Part shown: piece after piece, positions 15,166 through 23,568 of the stretch
Position numbering within the stretch: position 1 is the first letter of the stretch
Layout of the letters: each line of letters opens with the position of its first letter
DNA from: Sphingomonadaceae bacterium
Lineage (GTDB): Bacteria; Pseudomonadota; Alphaproteobacteria; Sphingomonadales; Sphingomonadaceae
Direction: 5' to 3'
NCBI GenBank assembly: GCA_002863155.1
Contig: PKED01000052.1
Location: 1 to 52,915 of the forward strand
DNA length: 52,915 nt
Program-made: the position numbers and the translations under genes
Notes under the pieces: generated by a model
Told to the model about the DNA's origin: nothing
The model's database searches: none
Seen by the model: only the letters and a program-made list of their open reading frames with translations

Positions 15166-16713
15166 CTAGCCGGGCCATGCGGCGCCGTCGAGGCTGTCGA
15201 GAAAGTCCGCCGCCGATTGCCGCAACGCCGCCTGCGTCGCGGGGTTCATTTTCGCCCAGTTGCGATACGGCATCGCCAGCCGCTGGTTGCGCCCCAGCCG
15301 CGCTTCGTTGCGGGCAAGGAAATCCCAGTACAGCGCGTTGAACGGGCAGGCGTCGGGCCCGGTCCGCGCCTTCACGTCATAGCGGCAGCTGCCGCAATAG
15401 TCGGACATGCGGTCGATATAGGCGCCCGACGCGGCATAGGGTTTCGACGACAACAGCCCGCCATCGGCGAACTGGCTCATCCCGATCGTGTTCGGCGCCT
15501 CGACCCATTCATAGGCATCGACATAGACCGCGAGATACCATTCATGGACCTCGCGGGGGTTCGCACCGATCAGCATCGCGAAATTGCCCGTCACCATCAG
15601 CCGCTGGATATGGTGCGCATAGGCGAGGTCGAGCGTCTGGCCGATCGCCTGGGCAAGGCAATGCAGGTCGGTGTCGCCGGTCCAGTAGAAGCCGGGGAGC
15701 GGGCGGCGCGCATCGAGGAAATTGCGCCCGGTATAGCCCGGCCCTTCGTGCCAGTAGATGCCGCGCATATATTCGCGCCAGCCGATGATCTGGCGGATAA
15801 ACCCCTCGGCAGCGTTGAGCGGCACGCAGCCATTGCGGTAGCGCGCCTCGACCGCGCGGCACAGGTCGAGCGGGTCGAGGAGCCCGGCATTGAGATAGGG
15901 CGACAGCACCGAATGCCACAGATGCGGCTCGCCGGTCAGCATCGCGTCCTGATAGTCGCCAAAGCTTGCAAGCGCATGGTCGATGAAATGCGCCTGCTGG
16001 GCAAGCGCGTCGTCGCGCGTCACCGCATAGTCGAACCCTTCGAGCCGACCGGGGTGGTCGCCGAAATGACGCGCGACCAGCGCCAGCACCTCGCGCGTCA
16101 CCGCGTCGGGCGCGAAGCTCAACGGGCGCGGCATCATCAGATCGCGTGGCGCGGGCTTGCGGTTCTCGGCGTCGAAATTCCACTGGCCGCCGACCGGCTC
16201 GTCGCCGTCCATCAGCAGCCCGGTCTTGCGGCGCATGTCGCGGTAGAAATATTCCATCCGCAATTGCTTGCGCGCCGCCGCCCAGGCGTCGAATTCGGCA
16301 TGGCTGGCGACGAAGCGCGTGTCTTCGCGTACCTCGACCGGGATGGCGAAGCGCGTGGCCCAGCCGTCGATCATTGCCGCGACTCGCCATTCGCCCGCTT
16401 CGGTGACGGTGATCGCCTGCGGGTTCAGCCGTGCGACGGCGCGCGCGACTTCGCCGGTGAAGCTGCCGCTGTTCTCGGGATCGTCGAGCGCAACGTAATC
16501 GACCTGCCAGCCCGCCGCCCGCAATGCCTGCGCATGGTGGCGCATCGCCGACAGGATGAAGGCGATCTTGCGCTGGTGGTGGCGGACATAAGTGCCTTCG
16601 TCGGCGACCTCCATCATCAGCAGCCGGTCGCGCGCCGGGTCGGCGCCGTCGAGGCTCGAAAGCTCGAGCGACAGCTGGTCGCCGAGGATGGGAATCAGCC
16701 GCCGCACACGCAT
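15166..16713 (-). CDS. phrB: Iron-sulfur bacterial cryptochrome/photolyase (PhrB, FeS-BCP)
   Basis: Deoxyribodipyrimidine photolyase-related protein, the class that in Agrobacterium PhrB repairs (6-4) photoproducts using FAD, a ribolumazine antenna and a [4Fe-4S] cluster. Four cysteines at residues 352, 440, 443 and 456 ([21 protein letters not shown]) have the spacing I recall for the PhrB cluster ligands. The N-terminal alpha/beta domain ([11 protein letters not shown]) and the helical FAD domain ([35 protein letters not shown]) are complete. Length is 515 aa. The sulfurtransferase gene follows after 28 nt on the same strand. It is divergent from queF, whose start lies 42 nt beyond the photolyase start. 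Confidence 0.93.
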   Translation of the reverse strand: MRVRRLIPILGDQLSLELSSLDGADPARDRLLMMEVADEGTYVRHHQRKIAFILSAMRHHAQALRAAGWQVDYVALDDPENSGSFTGEVARAVARLNPQAITVTEAGEWRVAAMIDGWATRFAIPVEVREDTRFVASHAEFDAWAAARKQLRMEYFYRDMRRKTGLLMDGDEPVGGQWNFDAENRKPAPRDLMMPRPLSFAPDAVTREVLALVARHFGDHPGRLEGFDYAVTRDDALAQQAHFIDHALASFGDYQDAMLTGEPHLWHSVLSPYLNAGLLDPLDLCRAVEARYRNGCVPLNAAEGFIRQIIGWREYMRGIYWHEGPGYTGRNFLDARRPLPGFYWTGDTDLHCLAQAIGQTLDLAYAHHIQRLMVTGNFAMLIGANPREVHEWYLAVYVDAYEWVEAPNTIGMSQFADGGLLSSKPYAASGAYIDRMSDYCGSCRYDVKARTGPDACPFNALYWDFLARNEARLGRNQRLAMPYRNWAKMNPATQAALRQSAADFLDSLDGAAWPG

Positions 16714-16754
16714 CGCCGCTTCACATCGCAGCCGCAGCGACTAAATCCAAGCCG

Positions 16755-17201
16755 ATGACACCCAAATATCTAGGCCAGGCCAGCGCGCTGCCGACGTCGC
16801 CCGAGGCGGCGGTGCTCGATTATGTGCCCAACCCGCGCGTCGGGCAGCGGTACATGGTCCGCTTCGTCTCGCCCGAATTCACCTCGCTCTGCCCGGTGAC
16901 CGCGCAGCCCGATTTCGCGCATCTCGTGATCGATTATGTGCCAGACGCGACGATCGTCGAATCGAAGTCGCTGAAGCTGTTTTTGGGAAGCTTTCGCAAC
17001 CATCAGGCGTTTCACGAGGATTGCACGGTCGGCATCGGCGCGCGGCTGTTCGACGAAATGAAGCCGCACTGGCTGCGAATTGGCGGCTATTGGTATCCGC
17101 GCGGCGGCATCCCGATCGATGTGTTTTGGCAGTCGGGGCCGCCGCCCGAGGGTGTCTGGGTGCCGGCGCAGGACGTTCCGGGCTATCGCGGACGCGGGTG
17201 A
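16755..17201 (+). CDS. queF: NADPH-dependent 7-cyano-7-deazaguanine reductase (QueF)
   Basis: Reduces the nitrile preQ0 to preQ1, the last free-base step of queuosine biosynthesis. It is the short, unimodular QueF type (148 aa). The nucleophilic Cys is residue 46 in [14 protein letters not shown], with the proton-donating Asp at 53. The NADPH-binding signature [13 protein letters not shown] spans residues 69-81. The closing [11 protein letters not shown] block is also conserved. No other queuosine genes are in the window. It is divergent from the photolyase gene. Confidence 0.96.
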   Translation: MTPKYLGQASALPTSPEAAVLDYVPNPRVGQRYMVRFVSPEFTSLCPVTAQPDFAHLVIDYVPDATIVESKSLKLFLGSFRNHQAFHEDCTVGIGARLFDEMKPHWLRIGGYWYPRGGIPIDVFWQSGPPPEGVWVPAQDVPGYRGRG

Positions 17202-17351
17202 GCGCGCTTTTCGTGCAGGTGGCGGCGAATCCGCTTGACCTGCGTTGGTTGCAGTGCGGCACGGCCGCAACCATATTCGTTTCTGTAGGTTAGGAGTTCA
17301 TCGTTCACCAGGACCGGCGCCGTTGCGGCGCGTCCGCCAAAGGATAGGCCC

Positions 17352-19625
17352 ATGACGCCAGCGCCCCGGATCGACAAGGCTGTTAGGCACATTGCCATGA
17401 TCGGCAATTTCCTGCCGCGCAAATGCGGTCTGGCGACCTTTACGACCGACACCTACAACGCGCTGCGCGAATCCTTTCCCGACCTGCGGGTCGATGTCTA
17501 TGCGATGGACGACCACCCCGGCCGCTACGCCTATCCGCCGGCGGTGACGGCGGCGATCCCGCAGAATGATCGCGGTGCCTATCTTGCGACCGCGCGCGTG
17601 ATCGAGGCTTCGGGTGCGCAGGCGCTGTGGCTCCAGCACGAATACGGCATTTTCGGCGGCTCGGCGGGCGACCATATCCTCGCGCTGCTCGACCGGATCA
17701 CCCTGCCAGTCATCGTCACGCTGCATACCGTGCTCGAAAAGCCCAACGCCGATGAACGCCGGGTGATGGAAGCGCTGCTGCGCCGCGCGGCGCGCGTGGT
17801 GGTGATGGCCGAGCGTGGACGCGAAATCCTCACGCGCGTCTATGGCGCAGCCCCGCGCCAGATCGTGATGATCCCCCACGGCGTGCCCGATCGCACCTTT
17901 GCCGACACCGCGATCTTCAAGCCGCGCTTCGGCTGGCAGGGCAAGCAGGTGATCCTGACCTTTGGCCTGCTCGCTCCCAACAAGGGTATCGAGACGCTGA
18001 TCGAGGCGATGCCGACGATCGTCGCTGCGCATCCCGCTGCGCATTACATGGTGCTCGGCGCGACGCACCCCAATCTCGTCGCGCATGAAGGCGAAGCGTA
18101 TCGCGATCGCTTGAAGGCGCTGGCGGTCGAACGCGGAGTCGCCGACCATGTCAGCTTCATCGATACCTTCGTCGATCATGAGGAGCTGATCGACTATCTT
18201 CAGGCGGCCGATATCTATGCGACGCCATACAGCAATCCGGCCCAGATCACTTCGGGCACGCTTTCCTATGCGGTCGGGGTCGGCAAGGCGGTGGTCTCGA
18301 CGCCCTATGTACACGCGACCGAGATCCTCGCCGATGGCCACGGCGTGCTGGTCGATTTCGCCGACAGCGACGCTTTCGCGCGCGAGATCATCGCGCTGCT
18401 CGCGTCGGATCATGATCGCGAGCGCCTGTCGGCGCGCGCCTATGCCCGTGGCCGCACGATGATCTGGCCGTGCCTGGCTGCCAAGGCGGTCGGGGAGATC
18501 GCGGCAATCATCGCGCAGGCCCCGCGCCGGATCGCGAGTTCGCAGGCCGTCCTGCCGCCGCTCGCGCCCGACCTGACTGCCGTCGAGCGGATGAGCGATG
18601 CGACCGGCATGCTCCAGCATGCCATCTATTCGGTGCCCGATCGCCGCCACGGCTATTGCATCGACGACAATGCCCGCGCGCTGATGCTGGTCGCGAAGAT
18701 GGACGATTTGCCCGAGGCAGTCGTCGACAAGTGGATGACGATCTATGCTGCCTTTGTGCAGCATGCCTGGAATCCCGATGCGCGCCGCTTCCGCAATTTC
18801 ATGCGCTTCGACCGCGAATGGTGCGAGGATATCGGCTCTGAGGATTCGAACGGGCGCGCGCTCTGGTCGATCGCGACCGTGGTTCGCCATGCCCGGCTGC
18901 GCAAGCACCGTGACTGGGCGATGGCGCTGTACGACGAAACCGCCTCGCTCGCGCTGGATCTCGGCAGCCCGAGAGCGCAAGCCTTCGCGATGCTGGGCGC
19001 TGCGGAAATCCTGGCCTGCGTTCCCGGCCATGCCATGGCGATCAAGACTCTCGAGCGTTTCTCCGCCGATCACTTGGTCCTGTTGGCCGAGGCGCGGCGG
19101 CCCGAATGGGAATGGTTCGAGATCGTGCTTGCCTATGACAATGCGCGCCTGCCCGAAGCGATGATCCGCGCCGGGCTTGCGCTCGGGCGCGACGATCTTG
19201 TTGCGACCGGGCTGTCGACGCTCGACTGGATCATCGCCCAGCAGACCTCGCCCGAGGGGCGTTTCCGGGCGGTCGGCACCGAAAGCTTCGGCCGTGCCTA
19301 TGAGCCGCCGCTGCCGTTCGACCAGCAGCCGCTCGAAGCGCAGGCGACGGTCGAGGCATGCAGCGCGGCATTCGACGCGACCCGCGACCCGCGCTGGATC
19401 GACGAGGCGCTGCGCGCCTATCGCTGGTTCCTTGGCGCCAATGATCACGACCTGGCATTGACCACGGTCCATGACGGCGGGTGCTTCGACGGGCTGACGC
19501 CGGTCGGCCTCAACCGCAACCAGGGCGCCGAGTCGATCCTGGCACTTCAATTGGCGTCGTGCGCCATTTCGGCGCTTTCAAAGCACCGCGAATCCGTGGC
19601 AGGAGGCACCCGGGCAGTCGCGTGA
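17352..19625 (+). CDS. GT4 glycosyltransferase with C-terminal helical domain
   Basis: Two-domain protein of 757 aa. Residues 1-380 are a GT-B glycosyltransferase of family 4. Seen: MIGNFLPRKCGLATFT (N-terminal donor loop), LWLQHEYGIFGG, VMIPHGVPDRTF, and LTFGLLAPNKGIETLIEAMP (start of the donor domain). The EX7E region is replaced by a SGTLSYAVGVGKAVVSTPY block. Residues about 400-757 look like an alpha/alpha-barrel with HGYCIDDNARALML, NFMRFDREW and SFGRAYEPPLPFDQQP, similar to N-acylglucosamine-epimerase or glycosidase-like helical barrels. AAAGGA lies upstream of the ATG. A GH130-type gene follows after 50 nt. The two probably build or remodel a mannose-type glycan; substrate and product are unknown. 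Confidence 0.85.
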   Translation: MTPAPRIDKAVRHIAMIGNFLPRKCGLATFTTDTYNALRESFPDLRVDVYAMDDHPGRYAYPPAVTAAIPQNDRGAYLATARVIEASGAQALWLQHEYGIFGGSAGDHILALLDRITLPVIVTLHTVLEKPNADERRVMEALLRRAARVVVMAERGREILTRVYGAAPRQIVMIPHGVPDRTFADTAIFKPRFGWQGKQVILTFGLLAPNKGIETLIEAMPTIVAAHPAAHYMVLGATHPNLVAHEGEAYRDRLKALAVERGVADHVSFIDTFVDHEELIDYLQAADIYATPYSNPAQITSGTLSYAVGVGKAVVSTPYVHATEILADGHGVLVDFADSDAFAREIIALLASDHDRERLSARAYARGRTMIWPCLAAKAVGEIAAIIAQAPRRIASSQAVLPPLAPDLTAVERMSDATGMLQHAIYSVPDRRHGYCIDDNARALMLVAKMDDLPEAVVDKWMTIYAAFVQHAWNPDARRFRNFMRFDREWCEDIGSEDSNGRALWSIATVVRHARLRKHRDWAMALYDETASLALDLGSPRAQAFAMLGAAEILACVPGHAMAIKTLERFSADHLVLLAEARRPEWEWFEIVLAYDNARLPEAMIRAGLALGRDDLVATGLSTLDWIIAQQTSPEGRFRAVGTESFGRAYEPPLPFDQQPLEAQATVEACSAAFDATRDPRWIDEALRAYRWFLGANDHDLALTTVHDGGCFDGLTPVGLNRNQGAESILALQLASCAISALSKHRESVAGGTRAVA

Positions 19626-19675
19626 CCGCGCGTCGCGCGCTGCCCGTCGTGACAATCACCGGGACGTGACTGCCT

Positions 19676-20959
19676 GTGCTCGACATCCATAATCACAGCC
19701 TGCGACTTTATGCCGATCCGTCGCGTGTCGTCGTCCGTCCGTTCCATCTCGCGTGGCAGGCGATCGGTGGCGCGCCGAGCCGGACCGAGCGACTGGTGCG
19801 CGAAGTGCTCGAAATGAGCCCCCGCGAGGCGCGCGAGCAGCTGAAGATGGTGCTCAAGGACTTCGAGGCACGCCACTGGATGACGCGGCGCGTTTTCATG
19901 ACGCGGTTCGACGACATCGCGGCGCAGCTCGGGCTCGACGATGCGGCGATCGGCGATGAAAAGCGCCAGCTGATCGGCGCCTATTTCTGCCACGAATACA
20001 GCTATGCCGCCGCCGCACTGATGAACCCCAGCGTCGTGCCGCATTTCGACCAGACCGGCATGCCCGAAGGCTCGATGCGCATCCTGATGTCGATGCGCGC
20101 AGTGGGTGAGGGGCACATCAGCTCGATCGCGTTTCGCGAGGGGATCATCACCGAAAATCACGAGCTGAAGCTGGCGCCCGAGCCACCCTTCGCAACCGCT
20201 GCCGATGCCGCCGGCGCCGATGGCCGGTCGCTGCCTTCCGGCGCGATCACGGTGCACCGCCACCGCGATTCGACGCTGTCGGGGACGGTGATCTTCCCGA
20301 TCACCACCGCCCAGTCCAAGGGGCTGGAGGATCTGCGGCTGGTCCATTTCACCCATGACGATGGCAGCGTCGAATGGATCGGCACCTATACCGCCTATAA
20401 CGGCTCGGCGATCCAGTCGGAGATGATGCGCACGCATGATTTCCGCGCTTTCGATCTGGTGCCGATGACCGGATCGGCGGCGCGCAACAAGGGGATGGCG
20501 CTGTTCCCGCGCAAGGTCGGCGGCGAATATCTGATGATCGGGCGGCAGGACGGAGAGAATCTCTACCTCATCCGTTCGAACTCGCTCACCCATTGGGACG
20601 AGGGGACACGCCTGCTCGAACCCGAATATCCATGGGAACTGGTCCAGATCGGCAATTGTGGCGCGCCGATCGAACTCGACCAGGGGTGGCTGCTGCTGAC
20701 CCACGGCGTCGGCGCGATGCGCAAATATTCGATCGGTGCGGTGCTGCTCGACAAGGAGGATCCGTCCAAGGTGCTCGGTCGCACGCGCGCGCCGATCCTG
20801 GCTGCGGCGGACCAGGACCGCGAAGGCTATGTCCCCAATGTCGTCTATACCTGTGGCGGCATCCGCCACGGCGACTGCATCTTCATGCCCTACGGCGTCG
20901 CGGACAGCTCGATCGCCTTTGCCTTCGTGCCGATTTCGGCGCTGCTCGCGGCGATGTAG
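19676..20959 (+). CDS. Glycoside hydrolase family 130-like glycosidase/phosphorylase
   Basis: Five-bladed beta-propeller enzyme of the GH130 type; known members phosphorolyse or hydrolyse beta-mannosides. Characteristic blocks: RNKGMALFPRKVGGEYLMIGR, NCGAPIELDQGWLLLTHGVG, YSIGAVLLDKEDPSKVLGRT and VPNVVYTCGGIRHGD. An N-terminal helical extension of about 130 residues (REVLEMSPREAREQLKMVLKDF) precedes the propeller, as in the longer GH130 subgroup of alphaproteobacteria. No signal peptide is seen, so it acts in the cytoplasm. The start is GTG 19676. With the upstream GT4 gene it forms a likely operon: one enzyme adds sugars and the other removes or recycles them. Confidence 0.85.
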   Translation: MLDIHNHSLRLYADPSRVVVRPFHLAWQAIGGAPSRTERLVREVLEMSPREAREQLKMVLKDFEARHWMTRRVFMTRFDDIAAQLGLDDAAIGDEKRQLIGAYFCHEYSYAAAALMNPSVVPHFDQTGMPEGSMRILMSMRAVGEGHISSIAFREGIITENHELKLAPEPPFATAADAAGADGRSLPSGAITVHRHRDSTLSGTVIFPITTAQSKGLEDLRLVHFTHDDGSVEWIGTYTAYNGSAIQSEMMRTHDFRAFDLVPMTGSAARNKGMALFPRKVGGEYLMIGRQDGENLYLIRSNSLTHWDEGTRLLEPEYPWELVQIGNCGAPIELDQGWLLLTHGVGAMRKYSIGAVLLDKEDPSKVLGRTRAPILAAADQDREGYVPNVVYTCGGIRHGDCIFMPYGVADSSIAFAFVPISALLAAM

Positions 20960-21025
20960 GACCTGTTCAGGCGACGTTTAACCATGATGGTGCGTTGTCT
21001 CGTCATCGAAACAGGAGATGGACGG

Positions 21026-21574
21026 ATGAAACGCTTCCCAACGATGATCGCGCTCGCTGCGTCGGCGCTCGCGATCGCCACGCCCGCCTTGGCGCAGACC
21101 AGCCCCGAAGAGGCCCGCTTCGCCCAGGCGCGGCAGCGCTTTCAGCAGGAATTGCGCGTGTTCCAGCAGGAGTTCGACCGGTATCAGGCGTGGCAGGCCA
21201 GCCGTCCGCGCTATGACGACCGCCGCTACGACGATCGCCGCGACCCCCGATACGACCAGCGTTACGACCCGCGCTACGACGATCGTGACGAGGGCGGCTA
21301 CGACCCGTCGCGCTATTATCGCAATGGCCCGAATTATTCGGAACGGGTGCTGGCGCCTGACGACCGCGTCTATCGCGGCAGCGACGGCCGCTATTACTGC
21401 AAGCGCAACGACGGCACGACCGGGCTGATCATCGGCGCGGTCGGCGGTGGCATCCTGGGCAACGTCATCGACGGCGGCCGCTCGCGCGCGGTGGGGACGC
21501 TGCTCGGCGGCGGGATCGGCGCGCTGCTCGGCAAGTCGATCGATCAGAACAGCCAGCAGATACGCTGCCGCTGA
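21026..21574 (+). CDS. Glycine-zipper 2TM domain envelope protein with Tyr/Asp/Arg repeats
   Basis: Exported protein of 182 aa. The signal peptide MKRFPTMIALAASALAIATPALA is followed by a charged helix rich in Gln/Phe (QRFQQELRVFQQEFDRYQ). Then comes a low-complexity stretch built on RYDDR and DPRYD units (about residues 57-90). The C-terminal half has GLIIGAVGGGILGNVIDGG and GTLLGGGIGALLGKSID, the paired glycine zippers of the Rick_17kDa/OmpA-like 2TM family, which insert in the outer membrane. The start is supported by AGGAGA 7 nt upstream. Related proteins (SlyB, 17-kDa antigen) help envelope integrity; the exact role here is unknown. Confidence 0.85.
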   Translation: MKRFPTMIALAASALAIATPALAQTSPEEARFAQARQRFQQELRVFQQEFDRYQAWQASRPRYDDRRYDDRRDPRYDQRYDPRYDDRDEGGYDPSRYYRNGPNYSERVLAPDDRVYRGSDGRYYCKRNDGTTGLIIGAVGGGILGNVIDGGRSRAVGTLLGGGIGALLGKSIDQNSQQIRCR

Positions 21575-21702
21575 CGCCCGCTATCCTAGCCCATGCGCAC
21601 CGGGCGACGTCGGGGCACCACGCGCGGCGCGCGTGGCCAAGCCCGCGACGTTGCTCGGGACGGATGACGGGGCGTGCGAGAGCTAGAGGCCGAGGGCATT
21701 AG

Positions 21703-21817
21703 CTTGACCGTTCGTTTCGAGCGAAGTCGAGAAACAAGCCACGAGCGTTGCGCAGGGTGTCTCGGCTTCGCTCGACACCAACGGTTGGGGATTTGATTCA
21801 ACCAAAAGTCATCCGAC
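21703..21817 (-). repeat. 115-nt dispersed palindromic repeat, copy A
   Basis: Lies in the 244-nt gap between the glycine-zipper gene and the stop of the HerA-like gene. Its reverse complement matches 35437-35552 with five substitutions and one inserted G. Internally it has two long imperfect inverted arms, each of the form CGTTCG(T/G)-TCGAGCG-AGTCGAGA, around a short centre with GCGCAACGCTCG, so its RNA would fold into a long hairpin. It ends at the 3' end of the minus-strand gene, overlapping none of its coding sequence. The rest of the gap (21575-21702) shows nothing recognisable. Confidence 0.88.
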
Positions 21818-21818
21818 C

Positions 21819-23447
21819 CTAGCCCTTGAACAGGCCGCCAAGGACGCCGCGTACCAGCTGACCGACAAGGCCGCCGCTCGACGAACCGCGCCGTGATCCG
21901 GTGCCGAACACCGACTTGGCGACCTCGTTGGCGACCTGGCGAGTGATCGTCGAGGTGGCGGTCCGCGCGGCGGTGGTCGCGACCTTGTTCCAGGGAGAAT
22001 TGGCGGCCGCGCGGGCCGCTGCCTTTTCCGATGCGATCCGGGTGCGCTCGGCTTCCTTGGCGGCGCGCGCATCCTCCTTGGCCTGGACGGCGGCCGCCTT
22101 TTCGGCGTCGCTTGCGGCCTTGGCTTCGGCGGCGGCGGCGGCCGCTTCCTGTGCCTTGGCGCCGAGCAGTTCCTCGGCCGAGTCACGGTCGATCAGCGTG
22201 TCATATTTGTCGCCGACCGCGTCGGTATCGACCATCGTCGCGCGCTCGACCGGCGTCACCGGCCCGACCCGCGTCGATGGCGGACGGATCAGCGTCCGCT
22301 GGACCGGGGCGGGGGCGCCGTCGGGCTGGAGCAGCGATACCAGCGCCTCGCCGATCTTGAGCTCGGTGATGACGGTCGCGACATCGACATCGGGGTTGGC
22401 GCGAAATGTCGTCGCGGCGGCTCGCACCGCCTGCTGGTCGCGCGGCGTGAAGGCATTGAGCTTGTGCTGGATGCGGTTGTTGAGCTGGCCCGCGACGGTA
22501 TCGGGAATGTCGATCGGGTTCTGGGTGATGAAATAGACGCCGACGCCCTTCGACCGGATCAGCCGCACGACCTGTTCGATCTTTTCGAGCAGCGCCTTCG
22601 GCACATCGTTGAACAGCAGATGCGCTTCGTCGAAGAAGAAGCAGAGCTTGGGCTGATCGGGATCGCCGACTTCGGGCAAGTTCTCGAACAATTCGCTCAG
22701 CAGCCAGAGCAGGAAGGTCGAATAGAGTTTGGGGCTCGCCATCAGCTTGTCGGCGGCGAGGATGTTGACGATCCCGCGCCCCTTATCGTCGACCCCCATG
22801 AAATCCTTCAGGTCGAGCGCCGGCTCGCCGAAGAAATGCTCGCCGCCCTGTGAACGCAGCTGGAGCAGCGCGCGCTGGATGGTGCCGACCGACTGCTTGC
22901 TGACATTGCCGTAGGTGGTCGTCAGTTCGGCGGCATTCTCGCCGCAATAGCCGAGCATCGACTGTAGATCGTCGAGGTCGAGCAGCAGCAGCCCTTCCTT
23001 GTCGGCGACGTGGAAGGCGATCGTCAGCACGCCCTCTTGCACCTCGTTCAGGTCCATCAGCCGCGCGAGCAGCAGCGGCCCCATTTCCGACACGGTGGTG
23101 CGGATCGGATGGCCCTGGTCGCCGAACAGATCCCAGAACTGCACCGGCGTGTCCCGATACGCCCAGTCGGTGTCACCGATCGCCGCCGCGCGCGCGGAGA
23201 AGATGTCGTGCAGTTTGGCATTGGTCGGCGATCCCGCCATCGCGAGGCCCGACAGGTCGCCCTTTACGTCCGCGACGAAGCAGGGGACGCCTGCGGCCGA
23301 AAATCCCTCGATCAGGCCCTGTACCGTCACCGTCTTGCCGGTGCCGGTGGCGCCTGCGATCAGGCCATGCCGATTGGCGCGCTTGAGCTCGAGCGATTGG
23401 GGACTGGTGCCGCCTTCGCCCGCGCCGATGAAGATCGTGCCTGCCAT
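21819..23447 (-). CDS. HerA-like P-loop ATPase (DUF853 family, YjgR type)
   Basis: 542 aa ATPase of the HerA/FtsK superfamily. The Walker A motif is GATGTGKT at residues 32-39, and Walker B is LCFFFDEAHLLF. Also seen: VADVKGDLSGLA after Walker A, FITQNPIDIPDTV (sensor region) and RIQHKLNAFTPRDQ. A long Ala/Lys/Glu-rich segment, probably helical or coiled-coil (about residues 430-490), leads to a basic, Gly-rich end (VGQLVRGVLGGLFKG). The family is widespread, usually annotated as DUF853 or YjgR; its biological role is not established. The gene stands alone: the terminator of the degP operon lies upstream and a repeat downstream. Confidence 0.88.
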   Translation of the reverse strand: MAGTIFIGAGEGGTSPQSLELKRANRHGLIAGATGTGKTVTVQGLIEGFSAAGVPCFVADVKGDLSGLAMAGSPTNAKLHDIFSARAAAIGDTDWAYRDTPVQFWDLFGDQGHPIRTTVSEMGPLLLARLMDLNEVQEGVLTIAFHVADKEGLLLLDLDDLQSMLGYCGENAAELTTTYGNVSKQSVGTIQRALLQLRSQGGEHFFGEPALDLKDFMGVDDKGRGIVNILAADKLMASPKLYSTFLLWLLSELFENLPEVGDPDQPKLCFFFDEAHLLFNDVPKALLEKIEQVVRLIRSKGVGVYFITQNPIDIPDTVAGQLNNRIQHKLNAFTPRDQQAVRAAATTFRANPDVDVATVITELKIGEALVSLLQPDGAPAPVQRTLIRPPSTRVGPVTPVERATMVDTDAVGDKYDTLIDRDSAEELLGAKAQEAAAAAAEAKAASDAEKAAAVQAKEDARAAKEAERTRIASEKAAARAAANSPWNKVATTAARTATSTITRQVANEVAKSVFGTGSRRGSSSGGLVGQLVRGVLGGLFKG

Positions 23448-23507
23448 ATGTCCTCCCGCTTATCGCCGACTGCTATCGCGCGTTTCGGGGCCTGGCAGCA
23501 AGACACG

Positions 23508-23543
23508 AAAACGCCGCCCGGTCGGGGGAAGGACCGGGCGGCG
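23508..23543 (-). terminator. Rho-independent terminator of the hflKC-degP operon
   Basis: A perfect 12-bp stem, CGCCGCCCGGTC (23512-23523) with GACCGGGCGGCG (23532-23543), has an 8-nt loop and is followed on the minus strand by TTTTCGTGTC. It starts 26 nt after the degP stop codon and 60 nt before the next minus-strand gene, so it should separate the two transcription units. Confidence 0.85.
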
Positions 23544-23568
23544 CATCGATGGTCCGGCAGAGTCCCGA

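Noticed and set aside
17298..19550. 750-codon open frame antisense to the GT4 gene
   Set aside because: No recognisable motif, and the plus-strand frame is a clear glycosyltransferase; a shadow frame of GC-rich coding DNA.
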